From: Nematostella vectensis
Lineage: Eukaryota > Cnidaria > Anthozoa > Actiniaria > Edwardsiidae
Length of the DNA stretch: 64,000 nucleotides
NCBI RefSeq assembly: GCF_932526225.1
Contig: NC_064038.1
Coordinates: forward strand, 14,058,647 to 14,122,646
Reading direction: 5' to 3'
Of this stretch, positions 54,101 through 64,000 are shown piece by piece. The notes below the pieces were generated by a model. It saw only the letters and a program-made list of their open reading frames with translations, was not told the origin of the DNA and made no database searches. Position 1 is the first letter of the stretch. Each line of letters begins with the position of its first letter. Made by a program: the position numbers and the translations under genes.

Positions 54101-57100
54101 TTCTTAAATCTACATTAAAATAGAGGGGAGGGGGGCGCTTATTCGGGGGTGGCGCTTATTAAAAGTTTTGGGTTCAAAGGGTGCGCTTATTCGGAGGAGG
54201 CGCTTATTAATAGTTTTGGTTTAAAGGGGGCGCTTATTCGGGGGAAGGGCTTATTCGAGGGAGGCGCTTATTCGAGTAAATACGGTACATCTGACTTAGA
54301 TACGGACTACTCTGAGTGGTTTAGCTTTACTGGAGATTCTTCCTCTCCAGGTACAGGTGCACCGAAATTTCTACCTTCCCAGACCACTCGAAACCACTTG
54401 ATTGCCACCGATCCATATGTTGCGCCTCTGCCGTGCCGAATCTATTTGTTTTGATTCGGCAGATGAATAGTTCGACGTCTGAATCAGTCAAGTTCGGCGC
54501 GGCACTTACCGCGGCTGCACCAGTCGTGCTGCGGCAAAAGCGCGATACCGATTCGAAGGTCGAGCTTTTGATGTGCCGAATGAAATATCATTTTTGTTCA
54601 TTTTATGGAACATGAGTGTAAGCATGTCTTTTGTGACTTCTGTATGCCATCTTTAGCACCCTATCAGTACTTATTGATTATGCAAAAAGTGCTTTTCTAA
54701 TGAATGTTCCTCAACAGGCCTTCTACCCGATAGACCACCCAGTGACTATATCCAAAGGAGACACAGTGGTAAGGGGTACATTCCGTTCTTGTTAAAAGCA
54801 CATATTTCCATTTCACCATTTAATGAATATAACTTGCGGCAGTCCTCTAATGGATGCATAGATGACGTCATAGCTCGTCGTACACAACGAGACGCAGCCG
54901 AGTTACGTGACTGCTTTTCATGACACGCTGTGACGGCATCTGTAAAGTGTCTTACGTTAAAAATTCTGTTGATAATTGTACAGGCTGCGCGTTGCACGTT
55001 TGACAGCCGAGGCCATAAACTAGACCATCATGTCCACATAGGGTGAGTACGAGTTAACTATTTTATACGGCCACTCCCAATATTAGGGACTGTGGATCAC
55101 TCGTCTTCTCGGGTGGGGACGTTAAGCCGATAGCCGAAGATAGGGGTAGTGTTGCCTCCCCTCCCCTCCCCCCCCAAAAAAAAGGCTCAGGCCTACCAAC
55201 GGAAACCAAAGACAGGACAAAAAAAAAATCGCCACATCCTTCAGGAATAAAATCGCGCAGCAAAACTTTCCGGGGAATTATTGAGCAAAACAATAACAAT
55301 AACAATAATAAATAGCCACTCCCCCGTAAAATATCAAATGAGCCGTCCCTTGGATGTAAATCCTAGGGTACCTAGTACCCAGGGCGTCTCGGTCAGCGTA
55401 ACGAGGCGTGATGGTCCTGCCCCGTTCTGGCGCCTGTGACCTCGACGCCCTAAGTTTTCGAGGATGTTAGATGTTGTGTTACATGCGTCGTACTGAAAAA
55501 AAAAGATATCATTAATTATAACTATGAAAACTTATATTTAGGTCCCTCTTTATTTTCCATTTTTTTAAATAAATAAGCAGCGTTATATAGCTTCCCGTCT
55601 CCATAAGCTCTGCTTTCTTCGGGACCGCTCGTATGTCTCGTATGTACATATGTTAGTTCAAATAAAGAAAATGAAAAGTGTTGTTGTTGTTGTTGACCAT
55701 ATCCTTTCTCTTATAGGGCCACCGGTGCAGATGAAATGTGTAACTTCTACCTGATGTATTACCGTGATGCGTCAGCTAGACCTTTACGCCAGGACGAGTG
55801 CAATTCAAATCGCCTCCCGCCTGATAGCCACTTCCCTAAAGACTCTGACAAGCCTCTGAAGCCTCCCGTGGACACGAGTGACGAGCTGACAGGAAGTAGG
55901 AAGAGAGTGCTTGAGGACGTGGATGTTCCTGAGGATGACGAGCTTGTCATCAAGATGCCAGGAGCTCAGCCTGATGAGGTGACGTACTCCGCGAAGTTTT
56001 CGCGATGTGACAATGTAATGCTTGCGAGAGGCGCATATTTCACGACCCCATATCGAGTATTTCACGACACAGTATCGAGTATTTCACGACACCTCATCGA
56101 GTATTTCACAACACCTCATCGAGTATTTCACAACACCTCATCGAGTATTTAACGACTCCTTATCGAGTATTTAACGACACCTTATCGAGTATTTCACGAC
56201 ACGTCATCGAGTATTTAACGACTCCTTATCGAGTATGTCACGACACATCAAGAGACGTTTGATTTGAATTAGTGACTTTTTTTGTTGCCAATTGGACACG
56301 CGTTTGAATAAGAACCAAATGATAGATGCATTATCTCACGTGTCACACTACGTCACCAAAATAGAAAAATATAAATTAAACTTTATTTCGAACTCTAACC
56401 GTAGCTCCTGTTCCATTTATTTTTAGGAAAACGATTACCTTTGCACGGCAGTGAGAATAAAGGAAAGAGAAAAATACATCGGTAAGGAGAATACAGTAAA
56501 CTAATTCAGTACAGTAAACCTTTCTATAAAATGTGAAATTATAGCGAAAGAGTATAAGAAATCAAATAATGGTGAATATATGCGCTATTGGTATTGCATC
56601 GTTGGTATTGCAAACAAAAATGAAGTTTGGAAAAATGGCCAGATGACGAAAAGGGATTAACAAATTAATGATTCTTCACTCCCGGAAAGTTGTAGCCTCG
56701 ACCAATCTATGCTTAAAAAAACTATTAAGGCAAATTGTCGATATAAAATATATGCCGAGGAAAAACGTGATATATTAGCGTGCACTTGTAAAGGAAGAGA
56801 AGAAAGTAAAGAGAAAGACACAGCATAATACGCCCGTGCGTGAACCAGGAGAAGGAGAGGTAGGCAGAGAAGATAGAAAAGATAAGTTTGTCCCTTTAAA
56901 TTTATAAGTATACCTTTCTACCAATTTTCAGTCCACTTTGAGCCTCAAGCCAGCAGTAAAGTAGCGCACCATATGTTGCTGTTTGGATGTGATGAGCCAG
57001 GAAGCGACCAGGAAATCTGGTAAGTGTTAGAGCTGTTCAACTTGCCTTTGCCTTCATCGCTCCTTCGAAGTTCGATATTCACCCCCCCCCCCCTCCCCTC

Positions 57101-60100
57101 TTTTTTAGGATTTTAATGATAACTTACTCGATCTTTCAATTTGTAGGAAGTGCAGGGAGATGAGCGGTAGAAAATGCAAGGGGGACTACAAGGTCATCTA
57201 TGCATGGGCCAATGACGCCCCTGCAAAGAATTTACCCCAGGGTAAGAATCAAAGCTAGCCATAGGGATCCCAAGGTAAGAATCAAAGCTAGTCACAGGGA
57301 TCCCAAGGTAAAAATCAAAGCCAGCCACAGGAAACCCAAGGTAAGAACCAAAGCCAGCCTCAGGGATCCCAAGGTAAAAAACCAAGGCTCAGCCACAGGG
57401 ACTCCAGGGTAGGAATCAAAGAATGCCACAGGGATCCCAGGGCAGGAATCAGAGCTTGCCACAGGGACCCCAGGGTAAGAAACCAAGGCTCATCCACAGG
57501 GACTCCAGGGTATAGGAATAAGGTTAAACACAGGGACCCAAGGTTAAGAATCAAAGCTTGCCACAGGGACCCCAGGGTAAGAAACCAAGGCTCAGCCACA
57601 AGGATCCCAAGGTAAGAAACCAAGGCTCAGCCACAGGGATCCCAAGGTTAGAAACCAAGGCTCAGCCACAGGGATCCCAAGGTAAGAAACCAAGGCTCAG
57701 CCACAGGAACCTCAGGGTAAGAAACCAAGGCTCAGCCACAGGGATCCCAAGGTATGAAACCAAGGCTCAGCCACAGGGACCCCAGGGTATACGAATTAAG
57801 TTAGACACAGGGACCCCAGGGTAAGAATCAAAGTTTGCCACAGGGACCCCAGGGTAAGAATCAAAGTCGGTCACAGGGATCCCAACGTAAGGAAACCAAA
57901 GCTCAGCCACGTGGATTCCAGGGTAAAGTGAGATGCAATACAAAGTTAGTTTGATTGGGTCACCAGTTTAGCTGTTTTGAGGGGGAGGTTATGGTAGATG
58001 TGTTGTTGCAGGGGGCCAAAATAAAGTTTCGACTACTTCGTATTTAAAGGCTATAGGATGTTATGACTTTATATCGATCTATTTTAAAATGTTGAATTTA
58101 TCGTTCTCTAGACGTAGGGTTCAAGATTGGCAAGAACACGAACATTAAGTACCTCGTTCTTCAGATGCACTATAAACACAAAATACAGCGTAAGTATTGC
58201 TTAATGGAAACTACGATAGGTAAATTAGTGAATTCGACAAAGCTTTTCCATTGCATTGCTCATGCATTTTATTACTAAAATATCTCCCAATTGAGTCCCT
58301 CCTCTAGATGTTTCTCAAATGTTTGTATAGTTTGAATACTATGTATACCCTATCACCGGATGAACAAATTACCATAAATTATAAGGCTTATACACTTTAT
58401 TAGAGCTGAATGATACCTTATTCTCTTGTTTCTTATAACAGCTGGATTAAAGGACAACTCAGGACTTGTCTTGAAAACAACAACCAAACGGTAGGGCTTG
58501 TACTGAGTGTGTTGATCTATCTTGAAATGATGTAACATTAGCTCTTGTTGTTTCAGTCAAAAGAATACAGCTGGTGTTTTGGTCATTTGGGCTGAGCAGG
58601 CGTCTATCCCTCCAGATACGAATGGTAAGTTAGGGTTGATGTTAACTATGAGGCAATTGCAACGCAAGCACAAGTGAGAATCGTTCAAAGGCAGGTATGA
58701 GTGTAAGATAATCAACAGTTGCGTTTTCTTGCGCTTGTGTTTTAGTGGGAATCGGAAGAGAACGTGCGTTGCGCTTTACGCTTGCCTCCTACCTGGAACA
58801 AACCTTTAGAAACCCTTAATAATGGTAATATTTTCGCAATAACTCAATAATATTAAGAAGACTTGATATTCACGTACTGTTTTTTTTACCAGGTTTTCAT
58901 GTTGACGTGGGGTGTAAATACGAGGAGGACTTCCCCATTCACCCATTTGCTTTCAGGACGCACGCTCATTCCCTAGGTAATGTTTTTCCCCATGGTGCTG
59001 GTCTTGATCCATATGGTGATGATCACGATAATAAATTGGATTATGCTAGCAATGAATTGTTGTTGTGATAGTTGAGCCACTAAAAAAATGCGGCGGTATT
59101 GATTGTGATGCTCCAGAAATGAAATGAAAAAAGGAGAAGATGATGATATGAAAACGTAGATGATTAAAATACTAACCTTCATTATGTAAAAGGTTGAGAA
59201 AATTGGGTTTTAATGCTTATTATTATGTAAATCATTATAATGACAATGATGATAACTAGTTTCTGCCGATTACACAACGATAACGATCACCCTGATATCA
59301 ATGACTTGTGAAATGTGTTCAGGTCGTGTGGTGACTGGTTACCAAATTCATAACAAGCACTGGACTCTGATGGGCAAAGGAGAACCGAAAGCTGCCCAGG
59401 TAAACAGTGCACACATATAGACACTTATCCCAAGTCCTCTAGTGCATATGATAAACATTACAAAAATAAGACGCGCTTATCTCAAGAAACTTTGTTAAAC
59501 ACACTTATGTCCTTAATTCCATGTTATTTTTTTGACATTCTTTCACGCATGGGACATTTTCTTATTGTTTCAGGCATTTTACCCCATAATGCATCCCCTG
59601 ACTGTATCTTCAGGGGATTTGTTGGTGAGTAGAACAGTGTAGTACTTGCCATGTTATGGCTTGGGAAAGCCATCTTCAATCCACTTTTTTATGTGTTTCT
59701 TGTTTTTGTCATAAATCCTGGGGAACAATTTCTCTAGGCAGATTTGACTCAAATGAACAGTTAACGAATCAAGCCCTTAATGATGATTTGTACCATGTAC
59801 CAACAAATCACATGAGAAGTCCGTGTGACACTAAGCTGCTCACACAGGCGCCAGTAGTACAGTTGCCCCAATTTCCCTGCTTTTCCGAGATGTTTCGTTC
59901 TTGTTTAAACCTCTTATCAATTAAAAACGATATATTAATATTTTCGCTACTGAGATGAACGAGTGAGTAGGGTTTGATGGCCTACATGCTCTTGCCTCAT
60001 GTACCGGTTAATCGTGATGACTGTCTGCTTCAGGTTGCGAGATGCACTTATGACACAGTAGGGCGAGACCTCAAGTCCCCAGTCGGCATTGGGTGAGTAC

Positions 60101-63100
60101 AGAAATCAAGTCCCCAGTTGGCATTAGGTGAGTACAGAAATCAAGTCCCCAGTTGGCATTAGGCGAGTACAGAAATCAAGTCCCCAGTTGGTATTAGGTG
60201 ATTACAGAAATCAAGTCCCCAGTCGGCATTGGGTGAGTGCAGATATCAAGTCCCCAGTCGGCATTGGGTGAGTGTGAGTACAGAAATCAAGTCCCCAGTT
60301 GGCACTGGGTGAGTACAGAAATCAAGTCCCCAGTTGGCACTGGGTGAGTACAGAAATCAAGTCCCCAGTTGGCATTAGGTGAGTACAGAAATCAAGTCCC
60401 CAGTTGGCATTGGGTGAGTACAGAAATCAAGTCCCCAGTTGGCATTGGGTGAGTACAGAAATCAAGTCCCCAGTTGGCATTGGGTGAGTACAGAAATCAA
60501 GTCCCCAGTCGGCATTGGGTGAGTACAGAAATCAAGTCCCCAGTCGGCATTGGGTGGGTACAGAAATCAAGTCCCCAGTTGGCATTGGGTGAGTACAGAA
60601 ATCAAGTCCCCAGTTGGCATTAGGTGAGTACAGAAATCAAGTCCACAGTTGGCATTGGGTGAGTACAGAAATCAAGTCCCCAGTTGGTATTAGGTGATTA
60701 CAGAAATCAAGTCCCCAGTCGGCATTGGGTGAGTGCAGATATCAAGTCCCCAGTCGGCATTGGGTGAGTACAGAAATCAAGTCCCCAGTCGGCATTGGGT
60801 GGGTACAGAAATCAAGTCCCCAGTTGGCATTGGGTGAGTACAGAAATCAAGTCCCCAGTCGGCATTGGGTGAGTACAGAAATCAAGTCCCCAGTCGGCAT
60901 TGGGTGGGTACAGAAATCAAGTCCCCAGTTGGCATTGGGTGAGTACAGAAATCAAGTCCCCAGTTGGCATTAGGTGAGTACAGAAATCAAGTCCACAGTT
61001 GGCATTAGGTGAGTACAGAAGTCAAGTCCCCAGTTGGTATTAGGTGATTACAGAAATCAAGTCCCCAGTCGGCATTGGGTGAGTGCAGATATCAAGTCCC
61101 CAGTCGGCATTGGGTGAGTGCAGATATCAAGTCCACAGTTAGCATTAGGTGAGTACAGAAATCAAGTCCACAGTCGGCATTGGGGAAGTGCAGATATCAA
61201 GTCCCCAGTTGGCATTAGGTGAGTACAGAAATCAAGTCCCCAGTCGGCATTGGGGAAGTGCAGATATCAAGTCCACAGTTAGCATTAGGTGAGTACAGAA
61301 ATCAAGTCCCCAGTCGGCATTGGCTGAGTGCAGATATCAAGTCCCCAGTCGGCATTGGGTGAGTACAGAAATCAAGTCCCCAGTCGGCATTGGGTGGGAA
61401 CGGAAATCAAGTCCCCAGTCGGCATTGGGTTAGTACAAAAATCAAGTCCCCTGTCGGCATTGGGTGAGTACAGAAATCAAATCCCCAGTTGGCATTGGGT
61501 GAGTACAGAAATCAAGTCCCCAGTCGGCATTGGGTGAGTACAGAAATCAAGTCCCCAGTTGGCATTAGGTGAGTACAGAAATCAAGTCCCCAGTTGGCAT
61601 TGGGTGAGTACAGAAATCAAGTCCCCAGTCGGCATTGGGTGAGTACAGAAATCAAGTCCCCAGTCGGCATTGGGTGGGTACAGAAATCAAGTCCCCAGTT
61701 GGCATTGGGTGAGTACAGAAATCAAGTCCCCAGCTGGCATTAGGTGAGTACAGAAATCAAGTCCACAGTTGGCATTAGGTGAGTACAGAAGTCAAGTCCC
61801 CAGTTGGTATTAGGTGATTACAGAAATCAAGTCCCCAGTCGGCATTGGGTGAGTGCAGATATCAAGTCCCCAGTCGGCATTGGGTGAGTGCAGATATCAA
61901 GTCCACAGTTAGCATTAGGTGAGTACAGAAATCAAGTCCACAGTCGGCATTGGGGAAGTGCAGATATCAAGTCCCCAGTTGGCATTAGGTGAGTACAGAA
62001 ATCAAGTCCCCAGTCGGCATTGGGGAAGTGCAGATATCAAGTCCACAGTCGGCATTGGGTGAGTACAGAAATCAAGTCCACAGTTAGCATTAGGTGAGTA
62101 CAGAAATCAAGTCCCCAGTCGGCATTGGCTGAGTGCAGATATCAAGTCCCCAGTCGGCATTGGGTGAGTACAGAAATCAAGTCCCCAGTCGGCATTGGGT
62201 GGGAACGGAAATCAAGTCCCCAGTCGGCATTGGGTTAGTACAAAAATCAAGTCCCCTGTCGGCATTGGGTGAGTACAGAAATCAAATCCCCAGTTGGCAT
62301 TGGGTGAGTACAGAAATCAAGTCCCCAGTCGGCATTGGGTGAGTACAGAAATCAAGTCCCCAGTTGGCATTAGGTGAGTACAGAAATCAAATCCCCAGTC
62401 GGCATTGGGTGGGAACGGAAATCAAGTCCCCAGTCGGCATTGGGTTAGTACAAAAATCAAGTCCCCAGTCGGCATTGGGTGAGTACAGAAATCAAGTCCC
62501 CAGTCGGCATTAGGTGAGTACAGAAATCAAGTCCACAGTCGGCATTAGGTGAGTACAGAAATCAAGTCCACAGTCGGCATTAGGTGAGTACAGAAATCAA
62601 GTCCACAGTCGGCATTGGGTTAGTACAAAAATCAAGTCCCCAGTCGCATTGGGTGGGAACGGAAATCAAGTCCCCAGTTGGCATTGGATGAGTACAGAAA
62701 TCAAATCCCCAGTTGGCATTGGGTGAGCACAGAAAACAAGTCCACAGTCGGCATTGGGTGAGTACAGAAATCAAGTCCCCAGTTGGCATTAGGTGAGTAC
62801 AGAAATCAAATCCCCAGTTGGCATTGGGTGAGCACAGAAAACAAGTCCACAGTCGGCATTGGGTGGGTACAGAAATCAAGTCCCCAGTCGGCATTGGGTG
62901 AGTACAGAAATCAAGTCCCCAGTTGGCATTGGGTGGGTACAGAAATCAAGTCCCCAGTCGGCATTGGGGAAGTGCAGATATCAAGTCCACAGTCGGCATT
63001 GGGTGAGTACAGAAATCAAGTCCACAGTTAGCATTAGGTGAGTACAGAAATCAAGTCCCCAGTCGGCATTGGCTGAGTGCAGGTATCAAGTCCCCAGTCG

Positions 63101-64000
63101 GCATTAGGTGAGTACAGAAATCAAGTCCCCAGTCGGCATTGGGTTAGTACAAAAATCAAGTCCCCAGTCGGCATTAGGTGAGTACAGAAATCAAATCCCC
63201 AGTCGGCATTGGGTGGGAACGGAAATCAAGTCCCCAGTCGGCATTGGGTTAGTACAAAAATCAAGTCCCCAGTCGGCATTGGGTGAGTACAGAAATCAAA
63301 TCCCCAGTCGGCATTGGGTGAGTACAGAAATCAAGTCCCCAGTTGGCATTAGGTGAGTACAGAAATCAAGTCCCCAGTCGGCATTAGGTGAGTACAGAAA
63401 TCAAGTCCACAGTCGGCATTGGGTGAGTACAGAAATCAAGTCCCCAGTCGGCATTGGGTGAGTACAGAAATCAAGTCCCCAGTCGGCATTAGGTGAGTAC
63501 AGAAATCAAATCCCCAGTCGGCATTGGGTGGGAACGGAAATCAAGTCCCCAGTCGGCATTGGGTTAGTACAAAAATCAAGTCCCCAGTCGGCATTAGGTG
63601 AGTACAGAAATCAAGTCCCCAGTCGGCATTAGGTGAGTACAGAAATCAAGTCCACAGTCGGCATTGGGTTAGTACAGAAATCAAGTCCACAGTCGGCATT
63701 AGGTGAGTACAGAAATCAAGTCCACAGTCGGCATTGGGTTAGTACAAAAATCAAGTCCCCAGTCGCATTGGGTGGGAACGGAAATCAAGTCCCCAGTTGG
63801 CATTGGATGAGTACAGAAATCAAGTCCCCAGTCGGCATTGGGTGAGTAAAGAAATCAAGTCCCCAGTCGGCATTGGGTGAGTACAGAAATCAAGTCCCCA
63901 GTCGGCATTGGGTGAGTACAGAAATCAAGTCCCCAGTTGGCATTAGGTGAGTACAGAAATCAAGTCCCGGTTGGCATTAGGCGAGTACAGAAATCAAGTC
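48151..64000 (+). CDS. secreted protein with two tandem PHM domains (3' partial)
   Basis: Twenty-two exons: 48151-48267, 49280-49334, 49820-49907, 50756-50850, 51311-51388, 51491-51539, 52386-52453, 53346-53429, 53680-53756, 54718-54768, 54984-55042, 55717-55978, 56427-56481, 56932-57019, 57147-57241, 58112-58189, 58442-58490, 58557-58624, 58893-58976, 59323-59399, 59574-59624, 60034-60092; 595 aa so far. Residues 1-22 are a signal peptide (FLLVSILAVLGAQG). PHM uses two coppers, ascorbate and O2 to hydroxylate the alpha-carbon of C-terminal glycine in secretory-pathway peptides. The exon at 55717 encodes both the end of domain 1 (DEMCNFYLMYY) and the start of domain 2 (IKMPGAQPDE), proving one gene. 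At least one exon (with the domain 2 Met ligand) lies beyond the window; whether a PAL lyase domain follows is unknown. Confidence 0.9.
49419..49790. mobile_element. diverged MITE, CGTATTTACTCAAATAAGC family
   Basis: Starts CGTATTTACTCAAATAAGCA and contains many repeated 'AATAAGC/TAAGCACC' motifs, ending in AATAAGCGCAGGGG...CGTATT. It appears to be an older copy of the family at 53842-54286. It lies in the PHM intron 49335-49819. Confidence 0.55.
50474..50673. mobile_element. MITE with CAGGGGTGGATC / GGCTACACCGCTG ends (hAT-like)
   Basis: CAGGGGTGGATCTAAAAG at the left and CCTGGCTACACCGCTG at the right are partial inverted copies, with a GGGGGGAGCCC-type interior. Same style as the elements at 11651 and 28015. 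It lies in the PHM intron 49908-50755. No target duplication was seen. Confidence 0.45.
51755..52320. mobile_element. non-autonomous DNA transposon copy 2 (6-bp TSD TATAAA)
   Basis: Reverse-oriented relative of the element at 1559-2101. It runs from CAGGGCTCCTGGAATTACGC to GCGTAATTCCAGAAGCCCTG, flanked by TATAAA at 51749-51754 and 52321-52326. Interior blocks such as GGCTGGTGGCTAGGAGCCAA match copy 1. ATTACGCG-like subterminal motifs recur at both ends. Inserted in the PHM intron 51540-52385. Confidence 0.88.
52436..52925 (+). repeat. ~29-bp minisatellite re-copying a PHM exon end and donor
   Basis: About 17 units consist of a C-run (4-9), AGACACTCAAG and GTTTGTGGGT. The true exon ends CCCCCCAGACACTCAAG at 52453, followed by the donor GTTTGTGGG. 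Every unit therefore repeats the last ~17 exon bases plus the 5' splice site. Unit length varies 27-31 bp with the C-run. Confidence 0.92.
53842..54286. mobile_element. MITE with ACCGTATTTACTCGAATAAG termini
   Basis: Perfect inverted ends (ACCGTATTTACTCGAATAAG and its complement at 54267-54286) enclose repeated GGCGCTTATTCGGGGG motifs. ACAT flanks both ends (53838-53841 and 54287-54290), a candidate 4-bp target duplication. It sits in the PHM intron 53757-54717. The remainder of that intron (54300-54620) contains GCCGAAT/ATTCGGC palindromic pieces I cannot classify. Confidence 0.75.
56030..56245 (+). repeat. 22-bp intronic tandem repeat
   Basis: About ten units of CATCGAGTATTTCACGACAC-type sequence lie in the PHM intron that starts at 55979, about 50 bp after the donor. 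Unlike the other arrays in this gene, the unit does not contain the exon end or a donor. Confidence 0.85.
57242..57915 (+). repeat. 33-35-bp minisatellite re-copying a PHM donor
   Basis: About 20 units run directly from the donor after exon end 57241. The true junction reads TTACCCCAGG-GTAAGAATC; units read GACCCCAGGGTAAGAAACC or GATCCCAAGGTAAGAATC, so each one recreates the last 6-8 exon bases and a GTAAGA donor. Internal segment AGCTCAGCCACAGGGA is variable. Confidence 0.92.
60070..64000 (+). repeat. 35-bp minisatellite of ~110 exon-end/5' splice-site units, continues past the window
   Basis: The true exon ends TCAAGTCCCCAGTCGGCATT-GG at 60092 with donor GTGAGTACAG. The same 35 bp (exon tail of about 22 nt plus 13 nt of intron) then repeats without spacers to the last base, about 112 units. 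Variants are mainly C/T in GTCGG/GTTGG, GGGT/AGGT before GAG, and TACAGAAA/TGCAGATA. A higher-order block of 23 units (805 bp) recurs: segments at 61328 and 62133 are the same over at least 210 bp. Each unit also carries a TCCCCAG acceptor-like end 10-12 nt before the donor. Confidence 0.97.

Larger units (their letters stand above)
48241..55780 (+). other. PHM domain 1 (residues about 30-290)
   Basis: Opens VKMPGAAAKQNDDYLC. All copper ligands known from rat PHM can be placed: first site His70-His71 (VAHHMILSGC) and His138 (VLQVHYRH); second site His207 and His209 (RTHAHGLG) and Met281 (DEMCNFYLMYY). Structural cysteines fall at GCKIPG, WGCGLMGGLEC and LACKYQ. By these residues the domain should be catalytically competent. 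Confidence 0.85.
55950..64000 (+). other. PHM domain 2 (residues about 350 onward, incomplete)
   Basis: Opens VIKMPGAQPDENDYLCTAV. Copper ligands present: His392-His393 (VAHHMLLFGC), His460 (VLQMHYKH), His529 and His531 (RTHAHSLG). The Met ligand is expected in the exon beyond the array. Its ten exons have the same lengths and phases as those of domain 1. Divergence between the two domains is substantial, so the duplication is not recent. Confidence 0.85.

Noticed and set aside
60725-63845. Multiple short frames encoding SPVGIG/EYRNQVPS repeats
   Set aside because: They result from the 35-bp array cycling through three frames each 105 bp; these are not genes.
60070-64000. Regular 35-bp repeats considered as a CRISPR array
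   Set aside because: There are no spacers: units are directly contiguous and variable, and the unit derives from an exon end in a eukaryotic gene.

Overview
The window is animal nuclear DNA: AT-rich, with long intergenic spans, genes split by GT-AG introns, many short non-autonomous transposons and many minisatellites. Gene content and intron density fit an anthozoan cnidarian such as the sea anemone Nematostella. That assignment is inference from memory of such genomes, not from a search.

Layout, left to right. (1) 256-8961 (+): the 3' eight coding exons of a CTC1-like gene, the large OB-fold subunit of the CST telomere replication complex; its 5' end lies before the window. (2) 9947-11496 (+): a two-exon secreted protein made of two copies of a beta-rich domain. 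(3) 12693-14880 (+): a class A GPCR with a coding minisatellite in intracellular loop 3 and an apparent frameshift in TM5. (4) 21252-22373 (-): a FoxE/FoxD-like forkhead gene with a substituted recognition helix, plus a readable TATA box and non-coding first exon. (5) 27545-29576 (-) and 29749-38374 (+): a head-to-head pair, a C5orf63/YDR286C-type glutaredoxin-like protein and mitochondrial NADP-isocitrate dehydrogenase (IDH2), whose start codons are 172 bp apart. (6) 40078-40428 and 41205-41474 (+): two small intronless paralogues of unknown function. (7) 42489-46532 (+): a four-exon coiled-coil protein. (8) 48151 to beyond the window end (+): a secreted protein with two complete tandem peptidylglycine alpha-hydroxylating monooxygenase (PHM) domains, the copper enzyme of peptide amidation.

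Two signals stand out. First, the two PHM halves are encoded by ten consecutive exons whose lengths match exactly, exon for exon (55, 88, 95, 78, 49, 68, 84, 77, 51, 59 nt), so a whole exon block was duplicated within one gene. Second, five intronic arrays sit on exon-intron junctions and re-copy the splice site in each unit: four copy the 5' splice site (CTC1 intron at 3871; PHM introns at 52454, 57242 and 60093) and one copies the 3' splice site (IDH2 intron 2, 31512-32026). The last PHM array runs at least 3.9 kb at 35 bp per unit, to the window edge. Each unit carries the last ~22 nt of the preceding exon plus the donor, giving on the order of 110 near-identical 5' splice sites in a row.

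Other mobile elements include two copies of a 0.55-kb family with subterminal ATTACGCG motifs and 6-bp target duplications, a 356-bp element with a 9-bp duplication, a ~1-kb TTAA-flanked element, and several MITE-like elements. Exon boundaries were set by hand from splice-site and reading-frame agreement, without transcripts.
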